From: DATHBD01 sp035296325
GTDB taxonomy: Bacteria > Actinomycetota > Actinomycetes > Mycobacteriales > Micromonosporaceae
NCBI GenBank assembly: GCA_035296325.1
Contig: DATHBD010000051.1
Coordinates: forward strand, 310,001 to 374,000
Reading direction: 5' to 3'
DNA length: 64,000 bases
The notes beneath the pieces were generated by a model. The model was not told the origin of the DNA. It did not search any database and saw only the letters and a program-made list of their open reading frames with translations. Shown piece by piece: positions 8,026 to 16,535 of this stretch (positions within the stretch are counted from its first letter, which is position 1; every line of letters starts with the position of its first letter). The translations under genes were made by a program, and so were the position numbers.

Positions 8026-10206
8026 TTACTCGCCCGGAGTTGTCTGGGCGATCTGCATGAGGAACTCGAGGTTCGTCCGGGTCTTCTTGAGCCGGTCGAG
8101 CAGGAGGTTCAGCGCCTCCTGTGAGTCCAGCGCGTGCAGCACCTTGCGCAGCTTGTGCACGATGATCAACTCATCGGGCGCCATCAGGATCTCTTCCTTG
8201 CGGGTGCCGGACGGGTCGATGTCGATGGCCGGGAAGAGCCGCCGATCAGCGATCTTGCGGTCCAGCTTGAGCTCGGCGTTGCCGGTGCCCTTGAACTCCT
8301 CGAAGATCACCGTGTCACCGGTCGAGCCGGTCTCCACGAGCGCCGTTGCGATGATCGTCAGCGAGCCGCCGTTTTCGATGTTGCGGGCCGCGCCGAGGAA
8401 GCGCTTCGGCGGGTAGAGCGCCGCCGAGTCGATACCACCGGAAAGGATGCGGCCGCTCGCGGGCGATCCGTTGTTGTACGCCCGGCCGAGCCTGGTGATC
8501 GAGTCGAGCAGCACCACAACGTCGTGGCCCAGCTCGACCAGCCGCTTCGCGCGCTCGATCGCCAGCTCGGACACCGTGGTGTGGTCCTGCGGCGGACGGT
8601 CGAAGGTCGAGGCGATGACCTCGCCCTTCACCGAGCGCTGCATGTCGGTGACCTCTTCGGGCCGCTCATCGACCAGCACCACCATGAGGTGGCACTCCGG
8701 GTTGTTGCGGGTGATCGCGTTGGCGATCGCCTGCAGCACCATGGTCTTGCCCGCCTTCGGCGGCGACACGATGAGCGCCCGCTGACCTTTGCCCATCGGC
8801 ATGACGATGTCGATGACGCGGGTGGTGAGGATGTGCGCGTCGGTCTCCAGGCGCAGCCGCTCCTGGGGGTACAGCGGGGTCAGCTTGTAGAACTCCGGCC
8901 GGCGCTTGGCCTCCTCGGGGTCCATCCCGTTGATGGTGTCGAGCCGGATCAACGGGTTGTACTTGTCCCGCCGTGGCTCGCCGTCGCGCGGCTGCCGCAC
9001 GGCACCGGTGACCGCGTCACCGCGTCGCAGGCCGTGCCGCTTGACCTGCGCCATCGACACGTAGACATCATTTGATCCGGCGAGGTAGCCGGTGGTCCGG
9101 ACGAACGCGTAGTTGTCGAGGATGTCCAGGATGCCGGCGACCGGCACCAACACGTCGTCGTCGCCGTGGGTGTCGGCGCCGCCGCGCTCACTGCCGCCCC
9201 GGTCACTCCGGTCGCTGCTGCCGCGCTCGCTGCCACTCCGGTCGTTTCCACCGCGCTCATTGCCGCCGCGGTCGCCGTCGGAACGCTCGCCCCGGCCCCG
9301 CCGCCGTTCCCGGAACCGGCTCCGCCTGCCGCGACGGCTGTTCGGGTCGTCGTCGTCGAGGTCCGTGCCGCCGGTGTTCGGGCCGCCCCGGTCGGACGTG
9401 CCACCACGGTCGGCGTTGCCACCACGGTCGGCGTTGCCGCCACGGTCGGACGTGCCGCCACGCTCGGCGTTGCCGCCCCGCTCCACGCTGACCCGCTCGC
9501 CGTTGGTGCGCTCAGTGCGCTCGCCGCGGCCATTGCGATCCGCCCGGTCGACCCGCTCAGCGGCGTCGACCCGTCCGTTGCGGTCACCACGATCCCCGCC
9601 GGAGCGATCCGCCGTGACGCGCTCGGCACGGTCCGGACGCTCACTGCGCTCGGGACGCTCCGCCCGCTCGGGACGTTCCGCCCGCTCGGGACGTTCCGCC
9701 CGCTCAGGGCGTTCCGCCCGCTCCGGGCGCTCCGCCCGCTCCGGGCGCTCCGCGACCTCAGGCGCGGCAGCCGTCGGAGCGGCGGTGCCACGGTCGTCGC
9801 TGGCGCCACGCGGCTCCGGCGGTCCGGCCGGGCGGCTGGCCCGGCGCGGGGCGCGCTCCTCGACGACGTTCTGGGCGGGCTCTGGGCGCCAATCCGACTC
9901 CCGCACCTCGGCCCGTACCTCGGCGCGAGCGGTTTCAACCCGGGCCGGGACCTCACCGCGCGCGCCGGCCCCCCGGCCCTCGGACTGCCTCTCCGCAATC
10001 GCGGTGACCAGCTCGCCTTTGCGCATACGGCCGATACCTGTGATGCCAAGCTGGCCGGCGAGCCGCTGAAGCTCGGGAAGCAGCATGGCCGAAAGGCCGC
10101 TGCCGGTACGCCGGCGACGTGTGGTGCCGCCCTGGTCCGCGCCGTCGACCTCGACCGATGAACGGTCGCTAGAGACATCCGACGTGACGTCGGTGGTGTC
10201 GCTCAA
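8026..10206 (-). CDS. rho: transcription termination factor Rho with large low-complexity insertion
   Basis: Rho is the hexameric RNA helicase that terminates transcription. The protein is 726 residues against about 420 in E. coli. An N-terminal Rho_N/SAP-like segment (LPELQRLAGQLGITGIGRMRKGELVTAI, about 43-70) is followed by roughly 280 residues rich in Arg, Asp, Glu, Gly and Asn. These include six AERPER repeats and runs of GGNADR/GGTSDR/GGNERG type. The RNA-binding and ATPase core starts near residue 350 (VAGILDILDNYAFVRT), with Walker A SPPKAGKT near 483 and VVLVDERPEEVTDM after it. The start is a TTG at 10206 preceded by GGGAAGGAA. Such insertions are known in actinobacterial Rho and are thought to add RNA contacts. 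Confidence 0.95.
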   Translation of the reverse strand: MSDTTDVTSDVSSDRSSVEVDGADQGGTTRRRRTGSGLSAMLLPELQRLAGQLGITGIGRMRKGELVTAIAERQSEGRGAGARGEVPARVETARAEVRAEVRESDWRPEPAQNVVEERAPRRASRPAGPPEPRGASDDRGTAAPTAAAPEVAERPERAERPERAERPERAERPERAERPERAERPERSERPDRAERVTADRSGGDRGDRNGRVDAAERVDRADRNGRGERTERTNGERVSVERGGNAERGGTSDRGGNADRGGNADRGGTSDRGGPNTGGTDLDDDDPNSRRGRRSRFRERRRGRGERSDGDRGGNERGGNDRSGSERGSSDRSDRGGSERGGADTHGDDDVLVPVAGILDILDNYAFVRTTGYLAGSNDVYVSMAQVKRHGLRRGDAVTGAVRQPRDGEPRRDKYNPLIRLDTINGMDPEEAKRRPEFYKLTPLYPQERLRLETDAHILTTRVIDIVMPMGKGQRALIVSPPKAGKTMVLQAIANAITRNNPECHLMVVLVDERPEEVTDMQRSVKGEVIASTFDRPPQDHTTVSELAIERAKRLVELGHDVVVLLDSITRLGRAYNNGSPASGRILSGGIDSAALYPPKRFLGAARNIENGGSLTIIATALVETGSTGDTVIFEEFKGTGNAELKLDRKIADRRLFPAIDIDPSGTRKEEILMAPDELIIVHKLRKVLHALDSQEALNLLLDRLKKTRTNLEFLMQIAQTTPGE
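9628..9753 (-). repeat. 18-bp tandem repeat inside rho (AERPER units)
   Basis: Seven adjacent 18-bp units are visible. Six encode Ala-Glu-Arg-Pro-Glu-Arg with only synonymous differences (for example CGCCCG versus CGTCCC), and the seventh reads Ser-Glu-Arg-Pro-Asp-Arg. Several neighbouring copies are identical or nearly so at the DNA level. This suggests recent expansion or contraction by slippage or recombination while the charge pattern was kept. Confidence 0.9.
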
Positions 10207-10485
10207 TGGATTCCTTCCCTCGATAGGCCGGAGCTGCCCGGTAGTCGAGAACTACGGTGGCCAGGCTGCCCACGGTTACTTCCGCCACGCGCACGTCGCG
10301 GGAGTTTTTTGCAGCACGTCCGGCGAGTGATCGCCACCATGTGCGACCAAGCCCGCCGTCCGCGAGCGATCTGTGGTGATTGCGGTTTGACGACCGGGCG
10401 TCAGCAAGGGGTGCCACGGATCATCGGAGACGTCGCCCCGCGTAAGATCGCCGCGCATCACGGCTACGTTAGGTCTAGAGCGTAA

Positions 10486-11451
10486 TCAACTTGCCCGACC
10501 TGCGGCAACAGGGTCCTGCTCGGCGTGTCTAACAGTACCAGCCGATTCCGATGTCACGGGGGTGCCCCCGGTGAAATCGACAGCGAGCTTCCAGACCAGC
10601 CAGCCGTCAGGTGCCGGCGGCTGCCAACCCGGTTCGCCGAACGCGAGCACACTGGGCCCGGCGCCCGACACGACCGCCGCCACCCCGGCTTCGCGCAACT
10701 GGGCGACAAGCGCGGCCGACGCCGGCATTCCCGCTGCGCGGTAGGGCTGGTGCAGCCGGTCCTCCGTGGCGGCGAAGAGCAGCCCCGGTTCGGCGGTCAA
10801 CGCGTGCACCAGCAGGGCACTGCGGCCGGCGTTGAAAGAGGCGTCGGCGTGCGGCACGGTCGCCGGCAGCGCCAGTCGCGCCTGCTCGGTGAGCCCGCGC
10901 CCGGCCGGCACGAACACGACCGGGCGCACCGACCCGGACGGGGACAGGCGCACCGCCCGGCCCCCCTGCGCGTTGGTCCACGCGATCGTGAAGCCGCCGA
11001 GCAGGCACGGCGCGACATTATCCGGATGACCCTCGATCCGTGCGGCGAGCGCCAGCGCCGCGGCGTCGTCCAGTCGGGCGGCGCCGCCATCGACCAGGCC
11101 TCTCGCCAGCAGAATCCCGGCCACGATGGCAGCGGAGGATGACCCGAGACCGCGCGCCTGGGGGATCCGGTTCCGGCAGTCCAGGCGCAGCCCGGTGGGC
11201 CGTGCCCCGAGGACGTCGAACGCCTCGTACATCGCACGGACGACCAGGTGCCGCTCATCGGTCGGCAGCTCACCCGCGCCCTCGCCGACCACCCGCACCA
11301 CCACCGAGTCCCCTGCGGCGTGCGCGGTGACCTCGTCGTGCAGGTCCAGCGCCAGCCCGAGCGCGTCGAACCCCGGCCCGAGGTTTGCGCTGGTGGCGGG
11401 AACGCGGACGCGGACCGGCCGGGTCGTGATACTCGGGGGGGTGTTGCTCAT
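10486..11451 (-). CDS. thrB: homoserine kinase
   Basis: ThrB phosphorylates homoserine to O-phosphohomoserine, the ThrC substrate. This GHMP kinase of 321 residues has the N-terminal VRVPATSANLGPGFDALGLAL motif and the ATP-binding loop ARGLGSSSAAIVAGILLARG near residue 95. A C-terminal VVSGAGPSVLAFG completes the fold. Its ATG overlaps the stop of the MFS gene (ATGA), making it the last gene of the argS/lysA/hom/thrC/MFS/thrB run. A gene-free gap of about 280 bp then precedes rho. Confidence 0.95.
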   Translation of the reverse strand: MSNTPPSITTRPVRVRVPATSANLGPGFDALGLALDLHDEVTAHAAGDSVVVRVVGEGAGELPTDERHLVVRAMYEAFDVLGARPTGLRLDCRNRIPQARGLGSSSAAIVAGILLARGLVDGGAARLDDAAALALAARIEGHPDNVAPCLLGGFTIAWTNAQGGRAVRLSPSGSVRPVVFVPAGRGLTEQARLALPATVPHADASFNAGRSALLVHALTAEPGLLFAATEDRLHQPYRAAGMPASAALVAQLREAGVAAVVSGAGPSVLAFGEPGWQPPAPDGWLVWKLAVDFTGGTPVTSESAGTVRHAEQDPVAAGRAS

Positions 11452-12683
11452 GGCGTCATCTCACCACAGGCCACCGACGTTCTCCCGGCCTGGATCCGGG
11501 TGACGACGTACCACCCGATGGCGTACAGCAGCGTGACGGCACCGCAGCCGGCGATGAGCAGGCGCACGTGGACAACGTCGATCATCGCCGCGACGGTCAA
11601 CTGGCTGATCGAGATGGCCAGCGTGGCGAGCATCATGTCGGTGGCGAAGATCCGCCCGCGCAGCGCATCGGGCACTTCGGCCTGCAGGGCGTAGTTCGAG
11701 GTGACCCAGTTGGCGCCGCCGGCGAGGTGCGCGAGCACCACGAGGAGCACCGCAACGGCGAACGAGGGCGCCAGCCCCACCCCGATGTACGCCAGGCCGT
11801 ACACACTCATCGACACCGCCAGCGCGGGCAGCAACCACGTCGGCCGGCCCAGCACGCGCCGCATCAGGTGCGGGCCGACCAGCGCACCCAACCCGCGCGC
11901 GGCGAAGAGCAGGCCGGTGCCGATCGGGCCGACGGAGAACACCACGGCGGCGAGGAGGGGAAACGCGGTCAACACGCCGTTGCCGAGGCCGACCGCCGAC
12001 TTCACCGTCACCAGCGCCGCGACCCTGCGATGGCGGCGGATGTGCCGGGTCGCCTCCAGCACCGCGGCGAACGGGCGCGTCGTGACCGGGCTGGTGCGCG
12101 GCGACTGCAACGGCCGGCGGATCCGCCACACCAGCATCGCCGACAGCGCCAGGCACCCGGCGGCGATCACAAAGCAGGCGTACGGGCCGACGAGCGCGGA
12201 CACCAGGCCACCCAGGGACGCGCCGACCACCAGCATCGTGCCCCACGCCGAACCCGCGAGAGCGTTGGCGGCCGGGAGGTCCTCGGGATCCACCACGTTC
12301 GGCAGCGCGGCCGAGGCGGCCGGGGTGTAGAACGCCTTCGCCACCGCGATCGCGGCGAGCGCCACGAGCGCGATCCAGGCGGTGCCGGCGGACCGGACCA
12401 GCAGCAGCAGTGCGACCGCGCCGATACTGGCAAGGTTCGCCACCAGCAGGATCTTCCGTCGGTCCACCCGATCGGCCACCGTGCCGGCGTACGGCAGCAC
12501 CAGCGCGATCACCCCGGTGTCCACGGCGAGCACCAACCCACCCCACAGCCCGCTGCCGGTGCGTTCCAACAGGAGCGCCAGCAGCGGGATCATCACGAAC
12601 CAGTCGCCGCCGAACATGACCAGCTCAGCGGCGAAGAGGTTGCGGAAGTCCCGGTTGCGACGCAGGACGGAACGGGCGGTCAA
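11448..12683 (-). CDS. MFS transporter of the EntS-like exporter type, inside the threonine operon
   Basis: The 411 residues form about 12 membrane segments. The loop between helices 2 and 3 reads AGTVADRVDRRKILLVANL, the MFS signature (G-x-x-x-D-R-x-x-R-R/K). The N-terminal VLRRNRDFRNLFAAELVMFGGDWFVMIPLLALLLERTGSG is typical of the EntS/TetV-like MFS_3 group of drug and siderophore exporters. The stop overlaps the thrB start (ATGA), and thrC ends 60 bp upstream. Its insertion between thrC and thrB suggests a link to amino-acid metabolism, such as export of homoserine or threonine, but this is only inference from position. Confidence 0.85.
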   Translation of the reverse strand: MTARSVLRRNRDFRNLFAAELVMFGGDWFVMIPLLALLLERTGSGLWGGLVLAVDTGVIALVLPYAGTVADRVDRRKILLVANLASIGAVALLLLVRSAGTAWIALVALAAIAVAKAFYTPAASAALPNVVDPEDLPAANALAGSAWGTMLVVGASLGGLVSALVGPYACFVIAAGCLALSAMLVWRIRRPLQSPRTSPVTTRPFAAVLEATRHIRRHRRVAALVTVKSAVGLGNGVLTAFPLLAAVVFSVGPIGTGLLFAARGLGALVGPHLMRRVLGRPTWLLPALAVSMSVYGLAYIGVGLAPSFAVAVLLVVLAHLAGGANWVTSNYALQAEVPDALRGRIFATDMMLATLAISISQLTVAAMIDVVHVRLLIAGCGAVTLLYAIGWYVVTRIQAGRTSVACGEMTP

Positions 12684-12742
12684 GGCGAGTGGTCGAGCGG
12701 GGCCGGCACAGGGTGGTCAGGCACGGTCGGCAACGGCGACCG

Positions 12743-13792
12743 TCAGATCAGGTCGAGGGCACGCGCGGCGGCGAGCGCGTCGGCCGGGATGGTGGTCGGT
12801 GACGGCGCGGTGGAGATCGCCCACTCCGGGTCCTTCAGGCCGTGGCCGGTGACCGTGCACACCACCCGGGAGCCGGGCTCGATCAACCCCGCCGCGATCG
12901 ACTTCAGCAGCCCGGCGACGCTGGCCGCGCTGGCCAGTTCCACGAACACGCCGACGCTGCGCGCCAGCAACCGGTACGCGTTGAGGATCTCCCGGTCGGT
13001 CACCTCGTCGATGAGCCCGCCCGACTGGTCCCGGGCATCCAGCGCCTTGGTCCACGACGCGGGGTTGCCGATCCGGATGGCGGTGGCGATCGTCGACGGC
13101 TCCGGCACCACCGCGCCACGGACGATCGGCGCCGCCCCGGAGGCCTGGAACCCGAACATCCGCGGCCGGTGCGTGGCGTTGCCCGCGTCGACATCCTCGA
13201 CGTAGCCCATCCAGTACGCGCTGATGTTGCCGGCGTTGCCCACCGGCAGGCAGTGGATGTCGGGCGCGTCGCCGAGCGCGGCGACGATCTCGAACGACGC
13301 GGTCTTCTGCCCCTGCAGCCGGTCCGGGTTCACGGAGTTGACCAACGCCACCGGGTAGTCCAGCGACAGCTTCGAGGCCAGCGCCAGGCAGTCGTCGAAG
13401 TTCCCGGAGACCTGCAGCAATCGCGCGCCGTGCACGAGCGCCTGGGCCAGTTTGCCCAGCGCGATCTTGCCGGTGGGCACGAGCACCGCGCAGGTGAGGC
13501 CGGCCCGCGCGGCGTACGCCGCGGCGGAGGCCGACGTGTTGCCGGTGGAGGCGCAGATGATCGCCTTGGCACCCGACTCGACCGCTTTGGACACGGCCAT
13601 GGTCATGCCGCGGTCCTTGAAGGACCCGGTCGGGTTGGCACCCTCGACCTTCAGGTACACGTCACAGCCGGTGCGCTCGGAGAGTTCCGGCGCCGGCACG
13701 AGCGGCGTGTTCCCCTCGTACAGGGTCACCACCGGCGTCGTGGCGCTCACCGGCAGGCGGTCGCGGAACTGCTCGATCAGGCCCCGGTACAT
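12743..13792 (-). CDS. thrC: threonine synthase
   Basis: ThrC converts O-phosphohomoserine to threonine with PLP. The protein begins MYRGLIEQFRDRLPV, the usual actinobacterial start. The PLP-lysine motif is GSFKDRGMT near residue 55, and the phosphate cup ASTGNTSASAAAYAARAG follows. ATG 13792 (349 residues) is preferred because AAGGAG lies about 10 bases upstream. The GTG at 13801 overlaps the hom stop but sits only one base from that site. The gene is translationally coupled to hom. Confidence 0.95.
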   Translation of the reverse strand: MYRGLIEQFRDRLPVSATTPVVTLYEGNTPLVPAPELSERTGCDVYLKVEGANPTGSFKDRGMTMAVSKAVESGAKAIICASTGNTSASAAAYAARAGLTCAVLVPTGKIALGKLAQALVHGARLLQVSGNFDDCLALASKLSLDYPVALVNSVNPDRLQGQKTASFEIVAALGDAPDIHCLPVGNAGNISAYWMGYVEDVDAGNATHRPRMFGFQASGAAPIVRGAVVPEPSTIATAIRIGNPASWTKALDARDQSGGLIDEVTDREILNAYRLLARSVGVFVELASAASVAGLLKSIAAGLIEPGSRVVCTVTGHGLKDPEWAISTAPSPTTIPADALAAARALDLI

Positions 13793-13797
13793 CGCGG

Positions 13798-15150
13798 TCA
13801 CTCTCCTTCGACGCGCAGAACGCTGGCGACCGCACGGACCATTTCCAGTGCGCGGAGCTGGGCAACCGTGGCGGCGAGCGCGGCGTCGGTCGCGGTATGG
13901 GTCACGATCACGAGCTTCGCCTCGTTTCCCCGCCCCGCCTGGTGCACGGTTGCGATGCTCACGCCGTGGCTGGCGAACACGCCGGCCACCGTGGCGAGCA
14001 CACCGGCCCGGTCAGCCACATCCAGCGAGATGTGATACCTGGTCAGGGCCTCCCCGATGGGGCGGATCCGCAGGTCAGCATAGACCGACTCGGAGGCGGC
14101 GCGGACGCCGGCAAGCCGGTTGCGGGCCACCGCGACCAGATCGCCCAGCACCGCGCTGGCGGTCGGGGCGCCACCCGCGCCACGGCCGTAGAACATGAGC
14201 TGCCCGGCGGCGGCCGCCTCGACGAAGACGGCGTTGAACGCGTCGTTGACGCTGGCCAGCGGGTGGGTCCGCGGGATCATCGCGGGATGCACGCGCACCG
14301 ACACCGCGTCGGACGACGGCCCGCCCGCCGATTCCCCGTCCGCCGTCGGCTCCGCCGCGGAGCTTCGCTCCGCGATGCACAACAGCTTGATCGTGCAGCC
14401 CATCGCCTTGGCGCTCGCCACGTCGGCGGCGGACACCTCGGTGATCCCCTCGCGGTACACGTCGCCGGCGCTGACCCTGGTGTGGAACGCCAGCGAGGCC
14501 AGGATGGCGGCCTTCGCCGCGGCGTCGAAGCCCTCCACGTCCGCGGTCGGATCGGCCTCCGCGTACCCGAGTGCCGTTGCCTCGTCCAGCGCCTCGGAGA
14601 AGCTCAGGCCGGCCGCGTCCATCGCGGAGAGGATGAAGTTCGTCGTGCCGTTCACGATGCCGGTGACCCGGGTGATCCGGTCCCCGTGCAGGGACTCCCG
14701 CAGCGGGCGCAGCAGCGGGATGGCGCCGGCCACCGCCGCCTCGTAGTACAGGTCGGCGCCGCCCTCGGCCACCGCGTCCTGCAGGCTCGCACCGTCCTCG
14801 GCGAGCAGTGCCTTGTTGGCGGTCACCACGCTCTTGCCGGCGCGCAGCGCCTCGAGCAGCCAGGTACGCGCGGGCTCGATCCCGCCGACGACCTCCACCA
14901 CGATGTCCACGTCGTCCCGCTTGACCAGGCCGAGCCCGTCCGTGGTGAACAACTCCGCGGGCACCGGCAGATCACCGCGGTCGCGACCCGCGCGGCGCAC
15001 GGCGATGCCGACGACGCGAATGGGCGCGCCGACCCGGGCGGTGAGGTCGGCGGCGTGCTCGTGCAGCAGCCGTACCACCTCGGCACCGACCGTCCCGCAC
15101 CCCAGGAGCGCGACGTTGACCTGCTTCTCAGGCTTGCCTGACACCTTCAC
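13798..15150 (-). CDS. hom: homoserine dehydrogenase
   Basis: Hom reduces aspartate semialdehyde to homoserine with NAD(P)H, the branch-point to threonine, isoleucine and methionine. The 450-residue protein has the nucleotide-binding VNVALLGCGTVGAEVVRLL at the N terminus. The catalytic core contains GIVNGTTNFILSAMDAAG and GYAEADPTADVEGFDAAAKAAILA. A C-terminal ACT domain (ISLDVADRAGVLATVAGVFASHGVSI) is expected to bind threonine for feedback inhibition. A short Ser/Ala/Gly-rich insertion (around residues 260-285) is unusual. The GTG start overlaps the lysA stop (GTGA). Confidence 0.95.
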   Translation of the reverse strand: MKVSGKPEKQVNVALLGCGTVGAEVVRLLHEHAADLTARVGAPIRVVGIAVRRAGRDRGDLPVPAELFTTDGLGLVKRDDVDIVVEVVGGIEPARTWLLEALRAGKSVVTANKALLAEDGASLQDAVAEGGADLYYEAAVAGAIPLLRPLRESLHGDRITRVTGIVNGTTNFILSAMDAAGLSFSEALDEATALGYAEADPTADVEGFDAAAKAAILASLAFHTRVSAGDVYREGITEVSAADVASAKAMGCTIKLLCIAERSSAAEPTADGESAGGPSSDAVSVRVHPAMIPRTHPLASVNDAFNAVFVEAAAAGQLMFYGRGAGGAPTASAVLGDLVAVARNRLAGVRAASESVYADLRIRPIGEALTRYHISLDVADRAGVLATVAGVFASHGVSIATVHQAGRGNEAKLVIVTHTATDAALAATVAQLRALEMVRAVASVLRVEGE

Positions 15151-16532
15151 CCCACGTCCAGCGCCAACAGGTCGTCTTCGGTCTCACGCCGCACGATCAC
15201 CCGGGCGGCGCCGTCGGCGACCGCCACCACGGGCGGCCGCGGCACATGGTTGTAGTTGCTCGCCATGCTGCGGCAGTATGCCCCGGTCCCCGGCACCGCG
15301 AGAATATCTCCTGGCCGGATGTCGCCCGGCAGGAACTCATCCTTCACAACGATGTCCCCGGACTCACAATGCTTTCCCACCACGCGGGCAAGGATCGGCG
15401 TGGCGGAGGACTCGCGGCCGGCGATCGTGGCCGAGTACGCGGCGTCGTACAGGGCGGTGCGGATGTTGTCGCTCATCCCGCCGTCCACGCTGACGTAGGT
15501 TCGCAGGCCATCCACGTCCTTGACGGTGCCCACCTCGTAGAGCGTGAACATCGCGGGCCCGACGATGGCGCGGCCCGGCTCGACCGACAGGTGCGGCACG
15601 GCCAGGTGCAGAGCGGCGCACTCCTGCTTGACGATGCGGAACAGATCCCGGGCCAGTTCGTCGGCGGGCGCGGGATCGTCCTGGGTGGTGTACGCGATGC
15701 CGAACCCGCCGCCGAGGTCCGCCTCGGGCAGTTCCACTCCGTGCTCGGCGAGGATCGCCGCCTGCAGCACCATCAACCGCCGGGCGGAGAGCTCGAACGC
15801 CGAGGTGTCGAAGATCTGCGAGCCGATGTGTGAGTGCAGCCCGCGCAGGTCGAGCACGCCGTCGCTCAGGATGCGGCGCACCGCCTCCGCGGCGGCACCG
15901 CCACTGAGCGAGAAGCCGAACTTCTGGTCCTCGTGCGCGGTGGCGATGTACTCGTGCGTGTGCGCCTCCACACCGACGGTGACCCGCACCATCACCGCGG
16001 GCCGCTCGCCGAGCTCGCGCGCGATGGCGGTGAGCCGGTCGATCTCGTCGAACGAGTCGACGATGATCCGGCCGACCCCCGCCCGCACCGCGCGGGTCAG
16101 CTCGGAGACCGACTTGTTGTTGCCGTGCAGCCCGAGACGCCCGCCCGGCATCCCCGCCGCGAGCGCCACCGCGAGCTCGCCGCCGGTGCACACGTCCAGG
16201 CTGAGCCCTTCCTCGTCGAGGATCCGCACGATTGCGCGGGAGAGGAACGCCTTGCCGGCGTAGTACACGGTCGCCCCGCCGAAGGCGTCCCGGAACTCCC
16301 GACACCGGGCCCGGAAGTCGGCCTCGTCGAAGATGTACGCGGGCGTGCCGAATCGCTCAGCCAGCTCCCGGACGTCGATCCCGCCGATGGAGAGCGCTCC
16401 GGTCCCGGCCCGGGTGACCGTACGCGGCCAGAGCGCCGGCACCAGCGCGTTGACGTCCGCCGGGGGTCGCAGCCACGCCGGGCCCGAGTGACCCATGTCG
16501 GCGTGCATCGCGCCCGCTTCGTGTGCCCGCAT
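15147..16532 (-). CDS. lysA: diaminopimelate decarboxylase
   Basis: LysA decarboxylates meso-diaminopimelate to lysine. This alanine-racemase-fold PLP enzyme of 461 residues has the Schiff-base lysine in TVYYAGKAFLSRAI, the glycine-rich phosphate-binding GGGFGIAYT, and the C-terminal active-site GKHCESGDIV. ATG 16532 lies 3 bp after the argS stop; internal ATGs at 16508 and 16496 are alternative starts. The neighbouring gene hom is translationally coupled to its 3' end. Lysine and threonine branches of the aspartate family are thus expressed together. Confidence 0.95.
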   Translation of the reverse strand: MRAHEAGAMHADMGHSGPAWLRPPADVNALVPALWPRTVTRAGTGALSIGGIDVRELAERFGTPAYIFDEADFRARCREFRDAFGGATVYYAGKAFLSRAIVRILDEEGLSLDVCTGGELAVALAAGMPGGRLGLHGNNKSVSELTRAVRAGVGRIIVDSFDEIDRLTAIARELGERPAVMVRVTVGVEAHTHEYIATAHEDQKFGFSLSGGAAAEAVRRILSDGVLDLRGLHSHIGSQIFDTSAFELSARRLMVLQAAILAEHGVELPEADLGGGFGIAYTTQDDPAPADELARDLFRIVKQECAALHLAVPHLSVEPGRAIVGPAMFTLYEVGTVKDVDGLRTYVSVDGGMSDNIRTALYDAAYSATIAGRESSATPILARVVGKHCESGDIVVKDEFLPGDIRPGDILAVPGTGAYCRSMASNYNHVPRPPVVAVADGAARVIVRRETEDDLLALDVG

Positions 16533-16535
16533 GGT

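Noticed and set aside
9165..9753. Repeats in rho as a possible CRISPR array or mobile repeat
   Set aside because: Units are 18 bp, contiguous, lack spacers and stay in coding frame. They are protein-coding tandem repeats.
9113..10161. Long plus-strand open frames (318 and 331 codons) opposite rho
   Set aside because: They are shadows of the repetitive, GC-rich rho insertion. Their products are low-complexity Ser/Arg/Pro or Ala/Val/Arg repeats with no domain or binding site.
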